Shown piece by piece: positions 1 through 5,794 of a DNA stretch of 6,286 bases (its first letter is position 1; each line of letters opens with the position of its first letter). Source of the stretch: Bacteroidales bacterium (GTDB lineage Bacteria; Bacteroidota; Bacteroidia; Bacteroidales; UBA3663); the NCBI GenBank assembly GCA_030526445.1, contig JAUNCV010000126.1:1-6286 (forward strand), read 5' to 3'. The notes under the pieces were generated by a model. It was not told the origin of the DNA and did no database searches. It saw nothing but the letters and a program-made list of their open reading frames with translations. Made by a program: the position numbers and the translations under genes.

Positions 1-473
1 GCGGTATTGCAGCCATGGCTTATACCTGGATTGTTGATGGCAAGCCTTCGCTCTCAATGGTTTGCAACGGCGTGCTTGCCGGCTTGGTAGGTATTACCGC
101 AGGTTGCGACTGCGTGAGCATTGGTTCGGCAGCACTGATCGGCATCATTGTTTCGATTGTGATGTGTATGTCGGTAAGCTTTATTGATAAGAAGCTTAAG
201 ATTGATGATCCTGTAGGTGCTGTTTCAGTGCACGGCGTGGGCGGTTTGCTCGGTACCATTCTCACCGGTTTGTTGTGCGACCCATCGATTGATGGTGTAG
301 AGGCAACTGTTGGCGTACAGACTCTCGGTGCTGTAACTGTAGCAGTCTTTGCATTCGTTGCTGGTATGATCATCTTCAACGCAATCAAGTACACTCACGG
401 CCTCCGTTGCGACAAGCGCATTGAGGAAGAGGGTCTTGATGTTTACGAGCACGGTGAGTCTTGCTATAACTAA
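1..473 (+). CDS. amt: Ammonium transporter Amt, C-terminal part (5' truncated by window)
   Basis: Inner-membrane channel for ammonium/ammonia uptake, normally a trimer gated by a PII protein (GlnK). The reading frame is open from base 3, giving 156 visible residues of a family usually 400 or more long, so the start lies outside the window. Visible are the NGVLAGLVGITAG helix, a hydrophobic helix around IGIIVSIVMCM, the DDPVGAVSVHGVGG segment and a last helix near AVFAFVAGMIIF. The His codon at 231-233 matches the second histidine of the family's twin-His pore pair; the first lies upstream, outside the window. The cytoplasmic tail EEEGLDVYEHGESCY matches the conserved Amt C-terminal region that couples the subunits and answers to GlnK, so regulation by PII is expected. 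No glnK follows directly; it could lie upstream. The family assignment is firm. Confidence 0.96.
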   Translation, partial: GIAAMAYTWIVDGKPSLSMVCNGVLAGLVGITAGCDCVSIGSAALIGIIVSIVMCMSVSFIDKKLKIDDPVGAVSVHGVGGLLGTILTGLLCDPSIDGVEATVGVQTLGAVTVAVFAFVAGMIIFNAIKYTHGLRCDKRIEEEGLDVYEHGESCYN

Positions 474-482
474 GCCCCTGAT

Positions 483-507
483 CCCTTCCCCTAAACACGG
501 GGAAGGG
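483..507 (+). terminator. Perfect 9-bp stem-loop 9 nt after the amt stop; possible terminator or 3'-end stabiliser
   Basis: CCCTTCCCC (483-491) pairs perfectly with GGGGAAGGG (499-507) around the 7-nt loop TAAACAC. The G+C-rich stem would be stable in RNA. An A-rich run follows (511-530), not a T run, so it is not a canonical intrinsic terminator on the + strand. On the - strand the bases beyond the stem are also not T-rich. It could end or protect the amt transcript, or separate expression of amt from the barrel gene. The structure is certain; the role is not. Confidence 0.5.
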
Positions 508-545
508 AGAATATAAAAAAAAGAAAGAAAAGTAAACCACGATTG

Positions 546-557
546 TTTTATCAATAA
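546..557 (+). promoter_or_regulatory. A/T-rich translation-initiation motif TTTTATCAATAA before the barrel gene
   Basis: The 12-mer TTTTATCAATAA directly abuts the ATG at 558, and the identical 12-mer occurs at 2295-2306 before the purF-like gene. No Shine-Dalgarno sequence is present. Bacteroidetes are known to rely little on Shine-Dalgarno pairing and to favour A/T-rich, weakly structured leaders. The motif supports the start at 558 over the in-frame ATG at 570, which is preceded by TCTTGTCTT. Its function is inferred. Confidence 0.35.
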
Positions 558-1289
558 ATGTCTTGTCTTATGAAAGGTTTTAAAAGTATTTTAGTTGCTG
601 GTCTGAGTGTTGCATCTATGTCATCGGTTTTTGCACAGGACAAAGTAGAGGGTTCGATGAGTGTTGACTTGGTAAGCCAGTATGTGTGGCGTGGTATTAA
701 CTGTGGCGATGCAGCCATTCAGCCAGGTCTCGGCATTAGCTGGAAGGGTCTTTCGCTCGGCGCATGGGGCAGCGTAGGTCTTGCTTCGGCCGACGATGTT
801 AAAGAGTTTGACCTGACACTGGGTTATAGCGTAGGCGGATTTAACATTGGCGTGACCGACTACTGGTTTAGCGCCGGTCTTGACGAGCTGGGTCGCTACT
901 TCAAGTATGACGCACACAGCACCAACCACATCTATGAAGCCAACGTGGGTTATGATTTCGGTCCGGTAGCCGTGCAGTGGTACACCAACATTGCTGGCAA
1001 CGATGGCTGGAACGCAGATGGTGACCGCGCATACTCATCGTTCGTTCAGTTCTCGGCTCCATTTGAGTTTATGACCTGCAACTGGGATGCAACCGTAGGC
1101 ATTGTGCCTTATGAGACCAGTTTCTATGGTGCATCGGGTTTTGCAGTAACAGAGTTGGGCCTCAAGGCAACCAAAGAGTTCCAGGTATCGGACAAGATCA
1201 CCATTCCGCTCTATGTGGGTATTTCGGCCAACCCTTGTTTGCAGGATTGCAACTTCTATGCAGGTGTAGCTTTTACTCCAAATTTCTGA
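558..1289 (+). CDS. TorF-like putative outer-membrane beta-barrel protein
   Basis: A 243-residue secreted protein. Residues 5-26 form a signal peptide: Lys at positions 6 and 9, a hydrophobic core ILVAGLSVASM, and a likely cut after SSVFA, leaving mature Gln27. The mature part alternates polar and aromatic/hydrophobic residues in strand-like stretches rich in Gly, Tyr and Trp (for example SQYVWRGI, LSLGAWGSVGL, IGVTDYWFSAG) and ends in Phe243 after FTPN, the usual barrel C-terminal signature. The SVDLVSQYVWRG opening resembles the TorF-family putative porins, a family without a well-defined substrate. The mature chain has four cysteines (49, 174, 227, 231), which could pair. An in-frame ATG at 570 also gives a good signal peptide (MKGFKSIL); 558 is kept because its upstream context is A/T-rich. 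The position after amt suggests a link to ammonium or small-solute passage across the outer membrane, which is inference. Confidence 0.75.
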   Translation: MSCLMKGFKSILVAGLSVASMSSVFAQDKVEGSMSVDLVSQYVWRGINCGDAAIQPGLGISWKGLSLGAWGSVGLASADDVKEFDLTLGYSVGGFNIGVTDYWFSAGLDELGRYFKYDAHSTNHIYEANVGYDFGPVAVQWYTNIAGNDGWNADGDRAYSSFVQFSAPFEFMTCNWDATVGIVPYETSFYGASGFAVTELGLKATKEFQVSDKITIPLYVGISANPCLQDCNFYAGVAFTPNF

Positions 1290-1309
1290 TATGAATATTC
1301 CCTTTTAAA

Positions 1310-1388
1310 GTGTCATCCTGAGCTTGCCGAAGGATCCATAACAATTAGCAAAACGATACAGATGCTTCGACTTCTCTCAGCATGACAC
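1310..1388. repeat. REP/MITE-like imperfect inverted repeat between the barrel gene and dapF
   Basis: The left arm 1310-1336 begins GTGTCATCCTGAG and ends CGAAGGATC. The right arm 1361-1388, read in reverse complement, begins GTGTCATGCTGAG and ends CGAAGCATC. The arms share GTGTCAT, CTGAG, CGAAG and ATC, with mismatches and a one-base length difference, around a 24-nt A/T-rich loop. From memory this GTCATnCTGAG...CGAAGnATC pattern is a dispersed, presumably non-coding repeat in many Bacteroidetes genomes. Transcribed, it would form a long hairpin between the two genes and could act as an attenuator or mRNA-end stabiliser. It contains no ORF. Confidence 0.75.
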
Positions 1389-1403
1389 CGATTGGGGCTA
1401 TTG

Positions 1404-1412
1404 TTTTTTTTT
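1404..1412 (+). promoter_or_regulatory. T9 run abutting the dapF start codon
   Basis: Nine consecutive T bases run directly into the ATG at 1413, so dapF has a U-rich and Shine-Dalgarno-free initiation region. The run begins 16 nt after the end of the inverted repeat at 1310-1388, which is too far for the two to form a classic intrinsic terminator. Its role is unclear. Confidence 0.3.
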
Positions 1413-2261
1413 ATGATAAAATTCACAAAAATGCACGGCGCTGGCAATGATTACATTTATGTATATACGCCAGAGTGCCCGATAGAAAATCCTTCTGAAG
1501 TGAGTGTGGCCTTGAGCCGCCCTCACTTTGGCATTGGCAGCGACGGCCTCATCCTGATTGGTAAGAGCGATGTGGCCGACTTTTCGATGCATATTTATAA
1601 CAACGACGGCAGCGAAGCCATGATGTGTGGCAACGGAACACGCTGCGTGGGTAAGTATGTGTATGACCATCAGCTCACACAGAAGACAACCGTTACGCTC
1701 GAAACCCTTTCGGGCATCAAGACCATTCAGCTTCATCTGGGAGCCGATGGCAAGGTAGCTTCGGCCACCGTAGATATGGGCGAACCTCAGCTGGAGGTGG
1801 CCAGTCAGTTTGCGCAGCATAATGCCATTCCTGTAGGTGAGCATGTTTATAGAGTAGGCGGTACCGATGGTTTTGAGGGTACTTTCGTCTCTATGGGCAA
1901 TCCTCACTTTGTTGTTTTTGTACCCGAAGTGATGGACCTCGACATTGCCAAGCTGGGCAAACAGCTGGAGTTCGACCCAGCCTTTCCACAGCGTTGCAAC
2001 ATAGAATTTGTGACACAGCGCGAAGATGGAACCCTGAGAATGCGCGTCTGGGAACGAGGCAGCGGAATAACCCTGGCTTGCGGTACCGGCGCTTGTGCCA
2101 CCGCCGTGGCAGCCATGCTCACCGGCAGAGCACAGCATGAGGCCAACGTGGAAATGGATGGCGGAACGCTGCACATTGAGTGGCGCAACGATAACCACAT
2201 CTATATGACCGGACCGGCAGCCACAAGTTTTGAAGGAACTTGTGAAGATGTGAAGATTTGA
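1413..2261 (+). CDS. dapF: Diaminopimelate epimerase DapF
   Basis: Cytoplasmic, cofactor-independent epimerase that converts LL-diaminopimelate to meso-diaminopimelate for peptidoglycan and lysine synthesis. The 282-residue length is normal for the family. Both catalytic cysteines are visible: Cys72 in MMCGNGTRC (71-78) and Cys223 in ACGTGAC (222-228), the two bases of the two-base racemisation mechanism. Other family motifs are the N-terminal KMHGAGNDY (6-14), GIGSDGLI (40-47), NNDGSEAM (63-70), GNPHFV (162-167) and ERGSGIT (214-220). The ATG at 1413 is the start because MIKFTKMHGAGND is the family's usual N-terminus; an in-frame TTG at 1392 would only add translated poly-T. The gene belongs functionally with dapL at 5795, from which two nucleotide-metabolism genes separate it. 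A weak stem-loop lies across its last codons. Confidence 0.97.
   Translation: MIKFTKMHGAGNDYIYVYTPECPIENPSEVSVALSRPHFGIGSDGLILIGKSDVADFSMHIYNNDGSEAMMCGNGTRCVGKYVYDHQLTQKTTVTLETLSGIKTIQLHLGADGKVASATVDMGEPQLEVASQFAQHNAIPVGEHVYRVGGTDGFEGTFVSMGNPHFVVFVPEVMDLDIAKLGKQLEFDPAFPQRCNIEFVTQREDGTLRMRVWERGSGITLACGTGACATAVAAMLTGRAQHEANVEMDGGTLHIEWRNDNHIYMTGPAATSFEGTCEDVKI
2222..2244 (+). other. 8-bp stem-loop in the 3' end of dapF
   Basis: CACAAGTT (2222-2229) pairs perfectly with AACTTGTG (2237-2244) around a 7-nt loop, TTGAAGG. It ends 14 nt before the dapF stop codon at 2259-2261. No T run follows. It could be a minor mRNA structure or a chance palindrome in coding sequence. Confidence 0.3.
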
Positions 2262-2294
2262 AAAACTTAAGTTAATGAAAAAGTTCAAATAACA

Positions 2295-2306
2295 TTTTAT
2301 CAATAA
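2295..2306 (+). promoter_or_regulatory. A/T-rich translation-initiation motif TTTTATCAATAA before the purF-like gene
   Basis: This is an exact copy of the 12-mer found at 546-557, here ending 7 nt before the ATG at 2314. The whole 52-nt gap after dapF is A/T-rich with no Shine-Dalgarno site and no clear -7 TAnnTTTG promoter element. A 10-bp palindrome, AACTTAAGTT, lies upstream at 2264-2273. Confidence 0.35.
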
Positions 2307-2313
2307 TATATCA

Positions 2314-4104
2314 ATGGATCCCTTAAAACATGAATGTGGCATTGCGATGGTGCGTTTGCGCAAGCCGCTCGACTATTATGAAAAGAAATATGGCACCAAG
2401 CGATTTGGCCTCGAAAAACTCTATCTGATGATGGAGAAACAGCACAATCGCGGACAAGAGGGTGCCGGTTTGGCCTGCGTGAAGCTGGACCAGACACCAG
2501 GACATGAATACATGTATCGCGAAAAAGCCGAAGGAAAAGATGCCATCACCAAGGTCTTTGCTTCGGTATATAAACAGATTGCAAACCCTGTGGCCGACGA
2601 ACCCGATGCACCAGTGCCTTATATGGGCGAACTCTATATGGGACATTTGCGTTACAGCACCACAGGCAAGGGCGGACTGAAATATGTGCACCCATTCCTG
2701 CGCCGTAACAACTGGAAGGCCAAGAACCTCTGCCTTTGCGGCAACTTTAACATGACCAACATCAGCGAGGTTTTTGACTTTCTGACCTCACAGGGACAGT
2801 ATCCTCGCATCTACTCAGACTCTTATATTCTGCTCGAACTCATGGGCCATCGTCTTGACCGAGAGGTGGAACGCCTCTTTGCCGAAGCACAGGCACAGGG
2901 ACTGAGCGGTTTAGATATAACCCATTACATTGACAGCCACGTAAATACGGCAAATGTATTGCGCACAACCATGCCACACTTCGACGGCGGATATGTGATG
3001 TGCGGCCTCACCGGTAGCGGCGAATTTTTCACCATGCGCGACCCCGCAGGCATTCGTCCAGCATTCTATTATATTGATGACGAAGTGATTGCCGTGGCCA
3101 GCGAGCGACCTGTGTTGCAGACAACCTTCTCGATCGACGCCAACGAAATTAACGAACTCACCCCGGGCAAAGCCCTGATGGTGAATGCGGCGGGCGAAAT
3201 CAACTTCGAACAAATCATTGTACCAGCGCCTTATTCGGCCTGCTCGTTTGAAAGAATCTACTTCAGCCGCGGCAATGACAGCGATATTCATAAAGAGAGA
3301 AAAAGACTTGGTTTCCAGCTGCGTGACGAGATTTTACGAAGCATAGACTGTGACATTGAGCATTCGGTCTTCTCCTATATTCCGAACACAGCCGAGGTGG
3401 CTTATCACGGCATGATGGATGGCATCAGACAGCATTGTGTGGAGCGTGGATTGCCCCTCTCGCTGGTGCGCGCCGAGAAAGTGGTGTGGAAAGACATTAA
3501 GCTTCGCACCTTCATCACCGAAGGTAACAGCCGCAACAACCTTGCAGCCCATGTGTATGATGTGACATTCGGCACCGTAGAGCCCGGGGTTGACAATCTG
3601 GTGGTGATTGACGACTCGATAGTGCGCGGCACAACGCTGCGCGAGAGCATCATCAAGATTCTTGACCGACTGCATCCGCGAAAGATTGTCATTGTGAGCT
3701 CAGCGCCACAGATCCGCTATCCCGATTTCTATGGCATTGACATGAGCCGCATAGGCGAGTTTATTGCATTCCAGGCAGCCGTAGCATTGATCAAGGAAAA
3801 AGGCATGCAGGCCATTCTCACCGAAGTTTATGAGGCTTGTAAGCGTGGAGAAGAGGGCAACCCAGTGCGTAAGATCTATGAATCATTTTCGGCCCAGGAG
3901 ATTAATGAAAAAATGGTGGAACTGCTTCGACCAGAAGATGTTAGCACACCTATTCAGCTCATTTTCCAGAGTCTGGATGGTTTGCACGAAGCCATTCCTT
4001 CGCATCCGGGCGACTGGTATTTCTCGGGCCATTATCCCACCAAGGGCGGTGAGCGCCTTTGCAAGGAATCGTATATGAATTGGTTCGAACAGCAAACCCT
4101 TTAA
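2314..4104 (+). CDS. PurF-like glutamine amidotransferase/phosphoribosyltransferase, divergent long form
   Basis: The N-terminal class II glutamine amidotransferase domain and C-terminal PRPP-binding domain match amidophosphoribosyltransferase, which makes phosphoribosylamine from PRPP and glutamine in purine synthesis. The likely nucleophile is Cys8 in HECGIA, exposed if the first seven residues are removed as a propeptide. Further motifs are HNRGQEGAG (44-52), GHLRYSTTG (110-118), SDS (168-170), RDPAGIRP (242-249), FERIYFSRG (312-320), RTFITEGNSR (398-407), the PRPP loop VIDDSIVRGTT (431-441) and YPDFYGID (469-476). Oddities: at about 596 residues it is roughly 100 longer than ordinary PurF; the usual oxyanion motif NGNLTN reads NFNMTN (144-149), with Phe for Gly; and Asp470 sits where Fe-S PurFs have Cys, so no cluster is expected there. 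From memory, Bacteroidales carry such a protein besides a shorter PurF, so it may be a paralogue with another role. No symbol is given for that reason. The start at 2314 fits the short Cys-proximal N-terminus. Confidence 0.85.
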   Translation: MDPLKHECGIAMVRLRKPLDYYEKKYGTKRFGLEKLYLMMEKQHNRGQEGAGLACVKLDQTPGHEYMYREKAEGKDAITKVFASVYKQIANPVADEPDAPVPYMGELYMGHLRYSTTGKGGLKYVHPFLRRNNWKAKNLCLCGNFNMTNISEVFDFLTSQGQYPRIYSDSYILLELMGHRLDREVERLFAEAQAQGLSGLDITHYIDSHVNTANVLRTTMPHFDGGYVMCGLTGSGEFFTMRDPAGIRPAFYYIDDEVIAVASERPVLQTTFSIDANEINELTPGKALMVNAAGEINFEQIIVPAPYSACSFERIYFSRGNDSDIHKERKRLGFQLRDEILRSIDCDIEHSVFSYIPNTAEVAYHGMMDGIRQHCVERGLPLSLVRAEKVVWKDIKLRTFITEGNSRNNLAAHVYDVTFGTVEPGVDNLVVIDDSIVRGTTLRESIIKILDRLHPRKIVIVSSAPQIRYPDFYGIDMSRIGEFIAFQAAVALIKEKGMQAILTEVYEACKRGEEGNPVRKIYESFSAQEINEKMVELLRPEDVSTPIQLIFQSLDGLHEAIPSHPGDWYFSGHYPTKGGERLCKESYMNWFEQQTL

Positions 4105-4111
4105 TCTTTCA

Positions 4112-4139
4112 CTAACTCCTAATTCCTAACTCCTAACTT
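4112..4139 (+). repeat. Four tandem heptanucleotides (CTAACTC type) before pyrG
   Basis: Four consecutive 7-mers read CTAACTC, CTAATTC, CTAACTC and CTAACTT, filling 28 of the 37 bases between the purF-like stop and the pyrG ATG and ending two bases before it. The array takes the place of a ribosome binding site, and there is no purine-rich Shine-Dalgarno sequence. From memory, similar CTAACTC/GAGTTAG short repeats recur in Bacteroidetes intergenic DNA. Copy number could vary between strains and change the pyrG leader length. Confidence 0.75.
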
Positions 4140-4141
4140 TT

Positions 4142-5725
4142 ATGACAAGATATATTTTCGTAACCGGAGGCGTAGTTTCCTCATTGGGCAAAGGCATTAT
4201 TTCGTCGAGCATTGGCAAACTGCTGCAGGCTCGCGGCTACAATATTACGATTCAGAAGTTCGACCCATATATTAATATTGACCCGGGCACACTCAACCCT
4301 TATGAGCATGGTGAGTGTTATGTCACTGTCGATGGCATGGAGACCGACCTTGATCTGGGTCACTATGAGCGTTTTACAGGCATCAGAACCACACGCCGCA
4401 ATTCGGTCACCACGGGCCGAATTTACAAAACCGTCATTGACCGCGAGCGCCGTGGCGACTATTTGGGCAAGACCATTCAGGTGGTGCCTCACATCACCGA
4501 CGAGATTAAGCGCCGCATGCTTCGTGTTGACGACGAGCAGTTTGACTTTGTCATCACCGAGATTGGCGGCACTATTGGCGACATTGAGAGCGCACCTTTT
4601 CTCGAGGCCATTCGCCAGTTGCGCTGGGAACTTGGCAAGAATGCCGTGAGCGTGCACCTCACATACGTGCCATATCTCAAGGCGGCCGACGAGCTCAAGA
4701 CCAAGCCAACACAGCATTCGGTCAAAGAGATGCAGGGCATGGGCATTCAGCCCGATGTGCTGGTGCTCAGAACCGAGAAGCATCTGAGCGATGGCATGCG
4801 ACAGAAGGTGGCATCGTTCTGTAACGTAGATCTGGAGTGTGTGGTGCAGAGCGAGGATATGCCAAGCATTTATGATGTGCCCGTGAGCATGCAGAATCAG
4901 GGACTGGATGCAGCCATACTCCGCAAATTCGGCATTCCGGTAGGCGAGAAGCCCGCTATGAGCGGTTGGCACGCATTCCTCGAACACCAGCGCAACGCAC
5001 AGCGTGAAGTGCATGTGGGCCTTGTGGGCAAATATGACTTGCAGGATGCCTATAAGAGTATTCGCGAAAGCCTTAATCTGGCTGGTATCTACAACGAAGT
5101 GAAGGTGAAGATGCACTTCATTAACAGCGAGGAGATTACCAAAGAAAATGTGGGCGAGAAACTAGCTGGTATGGCAGGCATCATGATTTGTCCGGGCTTT
5201 GGCACACGCGGCATTGAGGGCAAGATTATTGCAGCCGAGTACACCAGAACTCACGATATTCCAACCTTCGGCATTTGTCTGGGTATGCAGATGATGGTTA
5301 TTGAATTTGCCCGCAACGTGCTGGGTTATGCCGATGCCAACAGCCGCGAGATGGACAGCGAAACTCCGCACAATGTTATTGACATCATGGAGAGCCAGAA
5401 GAACCTCACCGAGATGGGCGGAACCATGCGACTGGGCGCTTACAAGTGCCTTTTGACCGAAGGCAGCCGAGTGAAAGCCATTTATGGCAGCGAGGAGATT
5501 TCGGAGCGCCACCGTCACCGCTACGAATTTAATAATGAGTTTATGGCTCAGTATGAGGAGAATGGAATGCTTTGTGTGGGTAAGAACCCAGAGTCGAATC
5601 TTGTTGAGATTGTTGAGATTCCTGGATTGAAGTGGTATATTGGTACACAGTTCCACCCAGAGTATTCGAGCACCGTGCTCACTCCACATCCTCTGTTTAT
5701 GGATTTTATCAAAACTATTAAGTAA
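4142..5725 (+). CDS. pyrG: CTP synthase PyrG
   Basis: Cytoplasmic enzyme that converts UTP to CTP using ATP and glutamine, the last step of pyrimidine nucleotide synthesis. At 527 residues it is close to the family norm. The N-terminal synthetase domain (about 1-270) shows FVTGGVVSSLGKGI (6-19), KFDPYINIDPGTLNPYEHGE (39-58), DLDLGHYERF (69-78) and ITEIGGTIGDIES (138-150). The C-terminal class I glutamine amidotransferase domain (about 290-527) shows PGFGTRGIEGK (351-361), the nucleophile Cys379 in GICLGMQM (377-384), and the catalytic His505 and Glu507 in GTQFHPEYSS (501-510). All expected catalytic residues are present. The ATG at 4142 gives the standard MTRYIFVTGG start. It follows the purF-like gene by 37 bases, so co-transcription is plausible. 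The neighbour downstream is dapL. Confidence 0.98.
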   Translation: MTRYIFVTGGVVSSLGKGIISSSIGKLLQARGYNITIQKFDPYINIDPGTLNPYEHGECYVTVDGMETDLDLGHYERFTGIRTTRRNSVTTGRIYKTVIDRERRGDYLGKTIQVVPHITDEIKRRMLRVDDEQFDFVITEIGGTIGDIESAPFLEAIRQLRWELGKNAVSVHLTYVPYLKAADELKTKPTQHSVKEMQGMGIQPDVLVLRTEKHLSDGMRQKVASFCNVDLECVVQSEDMPSIYDVPVSMQNQGLDAAILRKFGIPVGEKPAMSGWHAFLEHQRNAQREVHVGLVGKYDLQDAYKSIRESLNLAGIYNEVKVKMHFINSEEITKENVGEKLAGMAGIMICPGFGTRGIEGKIIAAEYTRTHDIPTFGICLGMQMMVIEFARNVLGYADANSREMDSETPHNVIDIMESQKNLTEMGGTMRLGAYKCLLTEGSRVKAIYGSEEISERHRHRYEFNNEFMAQYEENGMLCVGKNPESNLVEIVEIPGLKWYIGTQFHPEYSSTVLTPHPLFMDFIKTIK

Positions 5726-5735
5726 CAGAACTTTC

Positions 5736-5760
5736 GGGTAATAGTATAAAGCTATTACCC
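5736..5760 (+). terminator. Perfect 9-bp stem-loop 10 nt after the pyrG stop; possible terminator or 3'-end stabiliser
   Basis: GGGTAATAG (5736-5744) pairs perfectly with CTATTACCC (5752-5760) around the 7-nt loop TATAAAG. The bases that follow (AAAAGTATAAAAAATATC) are A-rich, not T-rich, so this is not a canonical intrinsic terminator. Stem length, loop length, distance from the stop codon and the A-rich 3' flank all match the stem-loop after amt at 483-507, although the sequences differ. It lies in the leader of dapL and could separate pyrG from dapL expression. Confidence 0.5.
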
Positions 5761-5794
5761 AAAAGTATAAAAAATATCAAGTAATTGTATCATC

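Noticed and set aside
225..554. A 109-codon open frame on the - strand covering the amt tail and the gap after it
   Set aside because: It crosses the stem-loop and A-rich gap, has no recognisable domain, and lies opposite the conserved Amt C-terminus.
1392..1412. Possible TTG start for dapF, 21 bases upstream of the ATG
   Set aside because: The added residues come from the poly-T run and are not part of the DapF family N-terminus, which begins at MIKFTKMHGAGND.
1398..2363. A 321-codon open frame on the - strand opposite dapF
   Set aside because: It mirrors a strongly conserved dapF with intact catalytic motifs, shows no recognisable protein family, and its length follows from the codon use of the sense gene.
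4081..4092. GTTCGAAC palindrome at the end of the purF-like gene as a terminator
   Set aside because: It is a short self-complementary site with no loop and no T run, so it cannot form a stable terminator hairpin.
4134..4141. TAACTTTT, one base off the Bacteroidetes -7 element TAnnTTTG
   Set aside because: It abuts the ATG, so the transcription start would fall within or beyond the start codon, and it is explained by the last heptad of the repeat.
4105..4145. Possible CTP-responsive leader (reiterative transcription or attenuation) before pyrG
   Set aside because: The 37-base gap lacks the G/C-run start region and the terminator hairpin known from Gram-positive pyrG leaders; it holds only the heptad array.
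4181..5116. A 311-codon open frame on the - strand opposite pyrG
   Set aside because: The sense strand encodes an intact CTP synthase. The antisense translation is rich in His, Leu and Ala with no family motifs, typical of a shadow frame.
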